A DNA stretch of 64,000 bases from Thiohalocapsa sp. PB-PSB1. GTDB taxonomy: Bacteria > Pseudomonadota > Gammaproteobacteria > Chromatiales > Chromatiaceae. Below the pieces are notes generated by a model. It did no database searches. It had not been told where the DNA came from and saw only the letters and a program-made list of their open reading frames with translations. Numbering within the stretch: the stretch's first letter is position 1; every line of letters begins with the position of its first letter. Both the position numbers and the translations under genes were made by a program. Below are positions 42,237 through 53,600 of the stretch, piece after piece. The stretch covers positions 6,076,001-6,140,000 of the forward strand of contig CP050890.1 of NCBI GenBank assembly GCA_016745215.1. The letters run 5' to 3'.

Positions 42237-42695
42237 GCATGAGCTCCAATATAGAATCTGGCAGAGGAGATGTTTTCGTTCCCTTGTTTTTTCTGTAGTC
42301 GAGAAATACTTTTCCTGCTAGAAATAGTGCTTCACGTGGCATTTCAAGAACTTTGAGACCTAAATCAGCAATAGCGCTTTCTACTTCCTCGATTTTATCA
42401 AAGCCAATGGATATTTCCGCATGGCCTTGTTCATAAGCTCGGCCAAGACTGAGAGTTAACCTCGAAAGCCACAGTATTTTAACATTAAAATCAAAATTTT
42501 ACGGAAAAGCCCCGCGTACCCGCTGGTCACTTGATTGGAGTTATGAACAAGGCCTTCCGCATAGATAATCGAGTTGATATATAATGTATTTGTTTGACTA
42601 TACCGTTCCAGGGCATTTTCCGACCAATCACCCCAATGCACATCATTCGTGAAAAGATCCAGCAACACACAAGAGTCAATTAGAACTCCATTCAT
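42237..42695 (-). pseudogene. vapC PIN toxin, parts 1 and 2, broken by an element and a one-base deletion
   Basis: The minus-strand ATG at 42695 opens MNGVLIDSCVLLDLFTND and runs to LYINSIIYAE (42563), with first PIN Asp at residue 7. Copy 3 of the 132-bp element then interrupts. The reading resumes at 42414 as ISIGFDKIEEVESAIADLGL, KVLEMPREALFLAGKVFLDY and KGTKTSPLPD. There, one T appears missing (family wording LPDF[F/Y]IGAHA; here GATTCTAT), so the frame shifts for IGAHAS before the composite boundary at 42237. Part 3 is at 38363. The toxin is thus broken three ways while vapB is intact. Confidence 0.88.
42423..42554. mobile_element. 132-bp GGCCTTGTTCATAA miniature element, copy 3
   Basis: Complete element flanked by the 8-bp duplication TTCCGCAT (42415-42422 and 42555-42562). 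It is nearly identical to copy 1 in the metalloprotease gene. Here the flanking bases fix the duplication at 8 bp without ambiguity. Confidence 0.93.
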
Positions 42696-42697
42696 TA

Positions 42698-42916
42698 TTA
42701 TCCTCTTATGAGATTCATGATTTCATCAGTAGTCATTTCTACCGTGGCTATTCCTCTAAGTTTTTTAAACTTTCTCTTTATTTCAGGAACAGCGGTTTTT
42801 TCAATGTAATACCGACCATCATCTTCTACAAATTCAATTTCCGTTTCCGGTGATATTTCCAAAGCCTCTCTTACATTTCTTGGAATGGTAACTTGACCTT
42901 TTGTAGTAACTCGCAT
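42698..42916 (-). CDS. vapB: AbrB-type antitoxin VapB
   Basis: A 72-residue protein: MRVTTKGQVTIPRNVREAL is the AbrB/MazE DNA-binding hairpin, followed by TEIEFVEDDGRYYIEK, a basic linker (PEIKRKFKKLRG) and an acidic toxin-binding end (MTTDEIMNLIRG). I choose the ATG at 42916, which lies 8-9 bases after AAGGTG; a GTG at 42925 and an ATG at 42922 would add two or three residues. The stop is 2 bases from the vapC start. A strong promoter and a palindrome lie just upstream. A+T richer than the neighbours, typical of acquired TA modules. Confidence 0.88.
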   Translation of the reverse strand: MRVTTKGQVTIPRNVREALEISPETEIEFVEDDGRYYIEKTAVPEIKRKFKKLRGIATVEMTTDEIMNLIRG

Positions 42917-42936
42917 AGTCATCACCTTACATCAAA

Positions 42937-42973
42937 GTAATATCAGTATAGTATTACCCGTAGAGGCTTGCAA
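42937..42973 (-). promoter_or_regulatory. vapBC promoter with overlapping operator
   Basis: Reading the minus strand, -35 TTGCAA (42968-42973), a 17-base spacer and -10 TATACT (42945-42950). The inverted repeat GTAATA (42937-42942) / TATTAC (42952-42957) covers the -10, where a VapB/VapBC repressor would sit. Confidence 0.7.
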
Positions 42974-43000
42974 CTATATGTTTTTGCTAGCAGCTCCGGC

Positions 43001-43130
43001 GGCCTTGTTCATAATTCCAGCCGCCGCTGTCAAGCCGCGGCCGGCGTTAGGTAGGCCGGTTTCGGCGGGCGCGTTCGGGAGGAAAACGGGGACCAGGAAA
43101 ACGGGGACAGACCACGTTTTTCTGCTAGAC
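43001..43130. other. stray miniature-element end and RAYT left flank
   Basis: GGCCTTGTTCATAA at 43002-43015 is one end of the 132-bp element with no partner end. It is followed by a GC-rich patch (GCCGCGGCCGGCGTTAGGT, about 43035-43055) and then AAAACGGGGACAGACCACG (from 43106), a sequence commonly seen beside RAYT-type transposase genes. Confidence 0.5.
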
Positions 43131-43175
43131 TTGTTCCGGTGCTATGTTGCTATTGTCTTTGAGATCCTGTGATCC

Positions 43176-43437
43176 ATGCCTAGACGCGCACGTATCATCG
43201 CCGCCGGCTACCCAATGCATGTGATCCTGCGCGGGATCGACCGGGCTGCGGTGTTTTTCGAGGATGATGATCGCTAGTTTTTCCTGGATCATCTGGCCGC
43301 GGTGGCCGCGGAGGAATCGGTTGCTGTGCACGCGTATGTGCTGATGACCAACCACCTTCATCTGCTGATGACCGCCGCAAGCGATAATGGCGTGTCGGCA
43401 GTGATGAAGCGCGTTGGGCAGCGGTATGTCCAGAAGG
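43176..43437 (+). pseudogene. RAYT / Y1-transposase fragment with internal stop
   Basis: The ATG at 43176 begins PRRARIIAAGYPMHVILRGI, DRAAVFFEDDDR, then a TAG (43275-43277), then FFLDHLAAVAAEESVAVHAYVLMTNHLHLLM, shown here in part; HLHLL is the HxH metal motif. It reaches RVGQRYVQ, where the catalytic Tyr should follow, and is cut off by the next element at 43438. Family members usually have Gln or another residue where the TAG lies. It is the N-terminal 60 percent of an IS200-like transposase of the REP-associated type. Confidence 0.82.
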
Positions 43438-44192
43438 AAAAAGGGGCCAGGCTCAATTTTAGCGGCAATTCGCCCTGTCCTGCATCGCCTGCTGATGCCT
43501 CTTCGTCGCGTTTGCGTGGTCTGCCACGGCGGCGCAGCTCCCGCCACCGTCCGGTCATAGCCTCGATTTCTCGATAGAAACGATCATTGCCAATCGGCTG
43601 GTCCTGATTGAGGGCCAGGCGCAGGTCGCTGAGTGGTTTCTCGTCGAGTGCACCGCGGAACAGTTCCCGATAGGTAGCGCGGCGCGCGTTGCCATCAGCG
43701 CCGAGGGCGAGGTAAAGCGAGTGCGGTGACAGCAGCGTGTCCGACGCGCCGAGGGCGTTGGCGCGGTAGCTGGACCAGCGGTAATCGGCGGGATCGGCTA
43801 CCATTCCCGCGCGAACAGGGTTCTGCTCGATGTAGCGCTGGCAGAGCAGCAGATAGGTCTCGGCCTGGACCAACGAGGATTTGTAGCGTCCGTCCCAGAG
43901 GGTGCCGGTGCGCCCGTAGCTGTGGTTGATGTATTGCACATAACGGCGGCCCACCGAGATCAGCACCTGTGGCTCAGGGTCGGCTTGTTCCGGCGTAAGC
44001 AGCAGATGCAAGTGATTGGTCATCAGGACGTAGGCGTGCAGCGAGCAGCGTTCGCGCTCTAGCGCTTCGTGCAGCAAGCCAAGATAGGCGAGCCGGTCTT
44101 GGCCGTCGAAGAAGCAGGCCGCCCGATTGTGCCCGCGTTGGACAATGTGAAGCGGCAGTCCGTCGATATGGATGCGTTGAGCGGCGCGGCAT
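43358..44192 (-). pseudogene. RAYT / Y1-transposase, start out of frame and tail overrun
   Basis: The body is well preserved: HIDGLPLHIVQRGHNRAACFF, AYVLMTNHLHLLL (HxH), RRYVQYINHSYGRTGTLWDG with the catalytic Tyr region, RYIEQNPVRAGMVADPADYRWSSY and a basic GRPRKRDEEASAGDAGQGEL tail (each within 20 residues of the next). The expected start MPRR (ATG at 44192) is one base out of frame with this body. The C terminus reads on into the terminal repeat (KLSLAPFSF) and antisense of the neighbour. It may therefore be inactive. REP-like hairpins elsewhere in the window could be substrates of this family. Confidence 0.8.
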
Positions 44193-44230
44193 GCTGCAAG
44201 TCTAGCAGAAATTGAGCCTGGCCCCTTTTT
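43438..44230. mobile_element. 793-bp RAYT-bearing element inserted in another RAYT gene
   Basis: Bounded by AAAAAGGGGCCAGGCTCAAT (43438-43457) and its reverse complement ending GGCCCCTTTTT (44209-44230); the inverted match is 22 bp. It contains the minus-strand RAYT gene below and interrupts the plus-strand RAYT fragment at 43437. The expected 3' end of the interrupted gene is not seen on the far side, so a deletion accompanied or followed the insertion. Confidence 0.75.
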
Positions 44231-44614
44231 CGCGCTTTTTCGCGATCCGGCGTGACCGGCACGTGTTTCCTTTGCGGGCTGCGTACGCAAGAGATGCCGA
44301 GCTTTGCTCGGCGCGATGACGACAACGACAACGCCAACCACTGCAAACGTTCTCGCGACTTCCGCAGCAGAGCACCAGGCACCTGACGAGCGGTACATTT
44401 TCGCCGACTGTTGGCCAGACCCAAAACGGCGCCAGCTGTTATTTTGCACTCCATCAATCAAAGAGTAACCGAGTTGTCCGCCGATTCAGGCCAATCCAGC
44501 AACTGAATGTCAGTCTTTTGATTAAAGCCGATCAGAACCTCTACATTCAGGCAGCGCCGACTGAATATTCAAGCCAGAAAGGCGTAATAGGCGCTGTGCC
44601 GGGCAGCGAATAGG
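44231..44614. other. gene-free stretch with half of a family 1 element
   Basis: 44294-44310 is the GCCGAGCTTTGCTCGGC hairpin. 44315-44377 (GACGACAACGACAACG to GACTTCCGCAGCAGAGCAC) matches the right half of family 1 copy D without a CTAG end. The remaining 230 bases before the giant gene hold nothing I recognise. Confidence 0.6.
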
Positions 44615-47600
44615 ATGCGAAAAGGCGATATGTCTGGAAATCCAGCCGCTTCAGGATCGCATGGACGGCGAGCATCCTGGCCTCGGCTCGAAATTGCACT
44701 TGTCCTTGCAGTCCTTGCGCTGATCTTATCCATGCGAGGGGTCTGGCAAGCACATGATACGAACAGTTCGCACGGCAGCGAACGGCCACCAACCGCGGCC
44801 ACTTCGCCCACTCCGCCCGATATCCCGAATCCTCCCGGCACCCCAGAGCCGCTCGGCAACTTCCAGGTCAAGTTCAATCCCGAGACAGATCGATCGCAGG
44901 CGCCGCACGCCATGCCGATGGAGCATGCCGACGCTGCCGATGAGGGTTTTTTCCGGGAACCTCTGGGTTCGATGTTCGATACCCTGCTCAGTACCGCTTC
45001 CGCCCAGAGTGCGCTGCCTCCCGGTAGTCTCTCTCTGATTGCCGGGCATTGGACCTTTGATCGAACGCCGAGCCCAGATGCTCGGTTCGGAACGGCAACG
45101 GCCGATTACCGCGTTCGAAACCTGACCGGGGAGCGGAATTTTGCGCGGCTGTTTCTGCGCGTGCGCGCGCATTCACCAAACATCCTGGTGCTGAATGCCC
45201 ACCGCGGGGGGCAAGGAGTGGGCGCCGAGCTGGATGTCACCGACCTGGGTGGCGATGGGATTCTCGGCCCGGGAGAGACTTCCGGCAAGGTTACCGTCAA
45301 GCTGGGTTTCGTGCAGCGCGGCCCGGTTGGCATTTTGTTCGATCTCTTCGAGGCGACCTCTCCCAATGCATCACCGGTCTTTCAGTGGACACCCCTGACC
45401 GAGGTGGCCCTGGGCGAGACGCTGCGGGATCGGGCCGTGGCCAACGATCCCGACGGCGATGTCGTTACCTACGAACTGCTGTTCGGCCCCGAAGGCCTGA
45501 GTCTGGACGGCGTCACCGGCGACATCATCTGGACGCCAACCAGTCCGGGCGAGGCGAACTACGCGGTTCGGGCGACCGATCCGCTCGGTCATGCGTCGGA
45601 TCGGGAAGTCAGCGTGCATGTGCTGGATCTGACGCCGCCCGTAGTGGAGCTCTCGGTGCCGATCGAGGCGCCCGCGGGAACCTCCGTGGAGGTCGCGGTA
45701 ACGGCGAGCGACAACGTGGGCATCGAGAGCCTGGATCTCTTCCTGGACGGCGAGTCCTTCGCGAGCCTGTCAGCGCCACCGTACATGGCGACACTGTTGT
45801 TGCCGTCCGGCCCGGTCGGCAGCTCGGTGACCGTGCTGGCGCAGGCGCGAGACGCCGCCGGGAACCTGGCCGAGGACGCCGCGAATATCCTGTTGATTGC
45901 CCCGCCGGACGAGCTGCCGCCGACGATCCTGCTCAGCGCGCCGCTCGAGGTTGTCGAAGGGGAGGGAATCACGCTGGTCGCCGAGGTCGACGACAATGTC
46001 GGAGTTGTCGCGGTGGAGTTCCTGTCGCGGCAAATTCCTTTGGGAACCGTCACCGAGCCCCCGTTCGAAATCTCCTATGTCGCCCCGGTCGGTCTTGGCG
46101 AGGTCGCGATAACGGCGCAAGCGACGGCGATCGACGGCGCCGGAAACCGGGCAAGCGACAGCGCATCGATTCAATTGCGGCCCAGCGCAGTGGATACGCC
46201 GCCCCGAGTCGATCTGATCGGGCCGACAACGGCCGCGATCGGCGATTCGATCCACTTGCTCGCTCTCACCGACGATGACCAGGGAATCGATGTCGTCACC
46301 TTCAGCCTAGGCAGCGATACCCTGCTGGCGGATACGGAACCGCCCTATGAGCTCCCCGTCGTCGTCCCCGCGACTGTCACTGCGGGCGACAAGCTCGGTT
46401 TCAGCAGCGTCGCCCGTGATACCGCCGGGCAGGAAACTGTCGCCCAGCTGGTCGTGACTGCCGTCGACGGCATTGATGACGCGCCGCCCAGGATCCTCTC
46501 GATCGCTCTGCCGCCGGAGGTCGCACCCGGGGCAAGTTTCTATCTGACCGCCGAGGTGGTCGACGATGGCGGTGTTGCCGAAGTTCAGATCGCGAGCAGC
46601 GACCCGGCGCATCCAGACCTGCTCGCAACGGCTCGATCGCGACCCTACAGCGTCGAGCTGAGCGCGCCGACGGACCCCGGTACCTTCGAAGTCACCATCC
46701 GCGCTCTGGATTTCGCTGGCAATGAGGCCGTCGGATCGGCTGCGACGGAGGTCGTTGCGGACAGCATCGCCGAGCCTCCGAGCATCGACCTGACCGCGCC
46801 CGCCGCGGCCGCCGCGGGGACGCGCATCACCCTGGTTGCCATCCCGAACGACAACGTCGGCGTGGAGACGGTGTATTTCTTCCAGGGCACGGCTCTGATC
46901 GGCGAGGTTGCCGCGGCGCCCTACCGGCTGGACTTCGACCTGCCCGTCGCCGCATCCCCCGGCGACACGCTCGGTTTTCGCGCGCGCGTACGCAATCTGC
47001 ACGGACTGGAGGCAGACGCCAGCGCCGCGGTGCGGGTGCTCGAGCGTCGCGAGGTGCTGCTCTCGGGGGAGGTCTACCGGGCCGAGAATGGTCATCCGCT
47101 CGCGGGCGCGCTGGTCGAGGCCCTTGACACCACGGCAAGCACGGCGACCGATGACCGCGGACGCTATCGGCTCCTGGTGCCCGAGGGGCGAGTGCGGCTG
47201 CGACTGACCGCTCCCGGGCATCAGACGCTGTATCGGTCGCTGACGACGGCGCGGACCGAGGCCCTGGACGTCCTCTCCGCGCATTTAAAGGCGCTGCCGG
47301 AGCAGACCACGCTGTCGAGGGCCTTCGGCGGCGAGGTCGAGGCAGATACCGGCGGTGCATTGCTCGATCTCCCAGCCGGAACTCTGCCCGCGGATACCGA
47401 GCTGCGACTGCTGGAACTCGGGCCGCAGGGCCTGACCGACCTGCTGCCACTCGGCTGGTCCCCGATGAGCGCACACCTGATCCTGCCCGAGGAGCTCCAG
47501 CTTGCCGCTGGCGCGCATCTGCGCCTGCCCGGGCTCGTGGCGCCCAGCGACGAGCTGGTCGTGGTGCGCTACGACGCGCAGAATGGCGTCTGGACCCGGA

Positions 47601-50600
47601 TCGATGCGCCGATCACCCGTGAAGGCGACGATCTACTGGTCCCGGTCAGCCAGGGCGGCACCTATTCACTCGTCCTCCCGGACCTGATCGATGGACCGCC
47701 GCAACCGACAGCGGGTGAGCCGCTGGTCGGTGTCGAGGCACGAGATGTAGGCGCCGACATCGCCGCCGAGGTGGCACCCTCGAATCCGATCATCGTCTCC
47801 AGCGTCGACGAGATCACCGATGTACGCGTCCGGCTGGCCGGGCTCGGACAGGCGCCATCCGGCAGCGCAGTGCGCATGGATGTGCGTGAGCACTATCGCT
47901 TCGCCGACGACTCGGCGCTGACATTGCCGCTGTTTCCCCACGATCTGATTGTCTACCGGCGCGGCGCGTCGGCCCCGCCTGCACCATCGCCAGTACAAGC
48001 GGAAGGCATGGCAGGGCTGCTGCTCGCACCGCGGCTGGAATTCGGCGTCGGTGAGCTGGCGGCAGGCCAGATCGATCTGGCCGTGGCGGAGCGCCCCGCG
48101 GACGCCCTGATCCGACTCATCGATCCGACCGGCGCGACCCTGGTTTCCGAGGAGGTGCAGCTTGTCGTCGGCGCCGGCGAGGTCGCGCAGGCGGCTTCCG
48201 CCGTGCTGGAGCGGTTGGACCGGGACGCGCTTCCACTCGCCCTCCCGGACGGTCTCGACTTCGTTGCTGCCGCGACACTCGCACTGCCGGGTTTCGAGGA
48301 CAGCCTCGAGGCGACCTTCTCGGTGCCGGTGCTCGCCTCGGACGGACCGCTGCTGCTGCTCGCGCTGGATCAGATAGACGGGCGTTCCAGTTACCTGATC
48401 GCGGGAGAAGGACAGGTGGTCGACGGCGTGGCGCAGGTTACGCTCGAACTGCGCGACGGCTCGACCTGGGTGCTGGCGCGTGCGGCCGCCGACACCGGCG
48501 TGCTCGTCGGGCAGGTGCTGCGTGAATCCGCTCCGGTGAGCGGTGCCGTGGTCACCGCGGATGCAAGCCCCCTTGCCGTGCGTAGCGCTGCCGACGGCAG
48601 CTATCGCCTACCGCTGCCGGCGGGCCAGCGTCAGGTCCGCGCCCTGTTTGTGACGACCGGGGAGCGCGCATCGGGAACCGCGGAGGTCGCGCCGGGCACG
48701 GACGCCGAGCTGGACCTGAGCCTCCAGGGTGCGACAGCCCAGGTTGTCTCGCTGAGTCCGGCGGACGGCGCCGCGGACGTGTCGCTGGGCACCACGGTGA
48801 TCCTGGAATTCTCGCAGCCGGTCGATCCGGCGAGCTTCGGCGCGCCCAATGTCGTCCTCAGGGGTCCCGGCGGCGCGCTTCCGGTCGATTACGTGCTGCT
48901 GCCAGGGGGGCTGAGTGGTGCTCTGCGTCCGCGGGCGGTCTTGGAGCCCCTGACCGGCTATGAGATCGTCGTCACCGACGGGCTGCGCAGCGAGGCTGGA
49001 ATGGTCTTTACCCAGGCTTTCAGCGGCTTCCAGACCCTCGACACCGCGCGCCCCGAGCGCCCGGACCCTGGGCGCATCGCGATGACGATGCCGGACGCAG
49101 CTGGGCTGGTCAGGGTAAGCGGCACCTCCGGCACTGTTCGAGGCGAGACCGCGGTCACGCTGATCAACGACACCAGCGGCGCGACGGTGACCCGCATCGC
49201 CGCGGCGGACGGCAGCTTCCAGCTGCGAATCATCGCCGCCGTCACCGATTCGCTGCGCCTGGTCTTGCGCAATGGCCAGGGCGATGAGGTATCCGTCTCC
49301 CTTGGCCTGTTCGACGCCGGCGACGGTACGGCCGTGGTCGGCGCCGAGGGCGGCACCATGCGCGCGCCGGATGGATCGGTCTTGACCTTTACCCCGGGCT
49401 CCTTCGACGAGCCGACAACCGTGGTCTACCAGCGCAAGACCGAGGCCGACTTCCCGGAGATTCCCATCGCCGACTTCGGTCCGGCCTACGGGCTGTCCTT
49501 TGCGGCCGGGTTCTCGTTGACCTTCCCGGATTCGGCCGATGGCCTGCAGCAACGCCTCGGATTACGCATCCCGGTGACCGAAAGCTATCCGCAAGACAGT
49601 CGCTTCCTGATTGCGCGCATCGACGAGGTCCGAGGGGAGCCGCTGCTGATCGCGGTCGAGGACGCGCGCTTTGTCGACGGTGCGATCGAGGTCAATTCAC
49701 CGCCCTGGCCCGGCATCTTCGGGATTGGCGGTATGATCGCCAACAGCTTCATGGCGCTGCTGCTGCCGAGGCAGGATCTGTCCTTTGTCAGGGGCAAGAT
49801 TACCACGGGCGAACAGTTGGGCATGCTCAACCTGTCGGTCAGCTGCGAGGCGGTCATCGGTGGCGCGGCCAATCTGATGGCAACGGCGCTGGTGACCACC
49901 CCCGATCCGACGATCCGCCTGAAGCGCATCGAGCTGTTGGAACAGGTATTGCCGGGGGTGTTCAACGCGATCGATTCAGCAACCTTCAGTGGTTCTTCCG
50001 GGAGCCTGTTCAAAAGCGTTGCAATCAATTCGAATCAGCTGACCGCGACCCTCAGCCTCGTGTCCTATGCGTTGCTCGGGCAGCAGTCTCAGATCTATCG
50101 GGCCGTTGCGACCTTCGATAAGAACGGTCGCGATGTCAGGGCGGAGGTCGATGCGTCCACCATCGTGGTTCCAACGCTGTCGGATCTGAATCCCTGCCCG
50201 GAAACCGGCGGAATGCGTCAGGCCGGCAAGGCCGTTTTCAATGTTCCGGACCCAGGAGAGACGACCGCATCGGGCGAGCGGGCGCGGGCCAAATTGCGCC
50301 CATTCACAGGCGCCTATGTGGAGCTCAACAATGGTGTCGGCACCAGCTATCCAACGGTCACGACAACCAATCAGGACGGCAACTTTACGCTCGCCGGAAA
50401 GCCAGGTTCAACCTACCTGCGCATCATCGATCCTCTGACCGGCCAGGGGTCATCTTTCAGAATCACGATTCCGGACGAATTGTTCACCTATACGGACGTC
50501 GGCACCATCGTCGTGCCGGAGCGTCAGGGCGATGTGCAGCCGCCGCAGCTCGAGGTGCAGGTAACCGGCAGCCTGACGCTGGGCTCACCGATCACGGTGA

Positions 50601-53600
50601 CCGTCAATACCAGCGATGATCAGGGGATCGCGTCGGTGACCGCGCGCATCGACGACATAGCGCAGATCAATCAGCGTTATCAAAGCGGCAACCCTGTTTC
50701 CACCAGCGATTCGTTCCAATACACGCCGATTCGCGCGGGTGAAACCAAGATCATCGCCGAAGTCTTCGATGTCAACGGCAATTCGACGCGGCGCGAGAAC
50801 GTTCTGCGGATCTTCGAATCAGCAGCTGCGCTGCCGCCCATCGTCGCCGGTGGCAACGTCACGCTCGTGCAAGGCAGCGTCAACGTGCCGCTCGAGCCAA
50901 GCATCTCCGTGCAGATCAGCCCCTCGGCTCCGCCCGGTACCGACATCGAGCTGATTGCGAATTTGGACATTTACTTCGAGGACCCGGCCACCGGCGGCCG
51001 TATTCCGGTCGAGGGCGGCGTGGTATCCAGCGGTAATCGCGTGCAGATCCGACCCTCGCGTCCCCTGCCCGCAAACACGGATTTGCAGCTGGTCATCAAT
51101 GGGCAGACCATCGGTTTCAGGACTGGCGGCACCAACCCATCGCCTTCGACGATCACGGCGGGGCGTATCCTCGATATCGCGGCCCGAGGCGACTTGGCCT
51201 TTGTGGCTGACTTTACCGGCGAGGTGGTAAAAATCGTCGACACCAGCGATCTGACGAACCTGCAGGTCGTCGGCGGCATCCCGATGCCGGGCGGTCCGCG
51301 GGCGGTCGCCGTGGTGCCATCGAGTGTTTTTCTGGATACGTCGAACGGCGTTACCGAGAACCTGTTGGTGGCCGTCGGCGCCGGCTTCGGGGGCGGCACA
51401 GGGCAACAGGAGAAGCGACCACCCTACCTGCGCCTATTCGATATCTCCGATCCGACCAAGCCGGTGCGCGTCGGCAATGTGCAATTGTTCCCGCTGGCCG
51501 ATCAGGTGATCCCGACAGAGGTCGCGGTGTTGGGCAGCACGGCCTACGTTGCCTCCATTGGCGCCGGCATCCAGGTCATCGATCTGGAACAGCTCACGCT
51601 CGGCCAGAAAGTGTCGCTGAGACAACAGCTGCGGCAGGCTAGCAACGTCTTCGAGCGGCGGGATGCACAGGAGAATGCGCTCGGCACGCCGTATATCATC
51701 GGCGGCTTCCGATTACCGGCGCCCAAGCCAAGCGCTGCCGTTGGCCAGACACCGCCGGCAGACTATGCCCCGCCGCTCTATTTGCCGTATCTGGGCAATG
51801 CCTTCTCGATCGGGACAGGCATCCCTGGGATGCTGGTCACGGGCGGCGCGTCGCAGCGACTCTATGTGGTCTCCAATACCGGTGGTGCAGCGCTCGGGCT
51901 GATCCCGAGCCTGAATGCGAACGCTACGCCCTTTGCCGTCGAAGAAGGCATCTCGCGCATCACCACCGCCGGGGATTTTACGATTCGAAAAGACCTGGAC
52001 GGCGATGGCATCGCGGAATTCCAGAACCTGCAGCTCGCCGTGGTCTCGCATGGTAGCAGCGGCAACATCTCGCTGGTCGACCTGTCCAAGCCCACCGAGC
52101 CCGTGATCCGCAATCTGCTGAATGCCGGCAACTTCGTCCAGGACGTTCCGCTGATCAACGGCATCATTTACACCGGCGACCGCACCATCGACATCCAGGA
52201 CCCGGACGAGCCACTCGTCTCGACGCCCATTGTCGGCGCCGGCGTCGGCGGCTCGGCGGAGCTGATCGAGCGACCGCGGGCGCCCGCGCAATCTCGAACG
52301 CTGCTGGGCCTCAGCTCGTCCGAGGATCGCACCAGATTGCAGGCCGTCGAACTCGCGATCCCCGACGATCGGCCCGATTGGGATCTGATTCGCACGACCC
52401 TCTTCGAGCCGAGAATCAACCCCGATAATGAGGACTATCTCAATACTGGAGATCCGATCAACCCGTTCACCGGCGAGGTCCGCCTCTGCGAGACGGATCT
52501 TGCGATCCCGGGGCGGGGGCTGCATTTCGAATTCGTCCGCACGTATCGATCTCAGAATCAATTCAACGGCCCCATGGGCTATGGCTGGGATCACCGCTAT
52601 AACGACCGTCTGACCATCGACAAGAACACGCGCAACGTCATTCGCTATGACGGCAGCGGTCGCGCGGATGTCTTTGCGAGCATCGGGCCGGATCAGTGGC
52701 GCGCACCCACGGGCGTCTTTGCCGAGCTTACGCGGATCAGTCCGATTCGACTGGAGATCACCGAAGCCGACGGCACGAGATTCATCTACCAGCCATCGAT
52801 CCAGGACCCACAGCTGCGCTATCGATTGGCCTTCATCGTCGACCGCTACGGCAATACCCTGTCGTTCGGATACGAGCTGATCAATGATCGCCTGAGCAGA
52901 ATCCGGGATTCCCTGGGTCGCACGATCCGCTTCCGCCACAACGTTCGCGGTCGTATGATCAGCATGCAAGACTGGAGCGGGCGACTGACCAGCTACGAAT
53001 ATGATGCCGCCGATAATCTCATCGCGGTGACCGGGCCGGCAACGGCAGATTTTCCGCATGGCAAGACCACCCGCTATCGCTACACCGAGGGGCTGGAAGA
53101 GTTCACTACCCAAGGCAGTCCTGCCGATACCGCGCGGCTGAATCATAATCTCGTCTCGGTCACCGATCCAACCGGGCAAACCTATCTGGAATTCTCCTAC
53201 GACCTGACTCTGCTCGACGGCGATGCACTGGATTTCGATCGGGTGCAAACGCAGCGCCTCGGCTGCCCGACGGCTCCAGCCTTGCCTTGCGGGGGAACCT
53301 ACAGGTACTCCTACTTCGGTGCTGACGGCAGCGGCACCAGTCCCGCTCGCGTCACCCGCGCCGAGACCGAGAATCGGGAAGGTCACAGGACGATCCGACA
53401 TTATTCGCCCAGCGGTCATCTGGAACGGCTCGAGGAGCTGGTGACGATCAACGGCAATCCGACCACATTGGTCACGGAGCTGAGCTACACCCCGGACGGA
53501 CTGCTGGAGTCGGAGACCACCCCACGCGGCCTGCGCACCCTGACCCACTACGATTCGACCAACCCGGATCGCCTGCGCCAGGCGGATCTGACCGGCTTCG

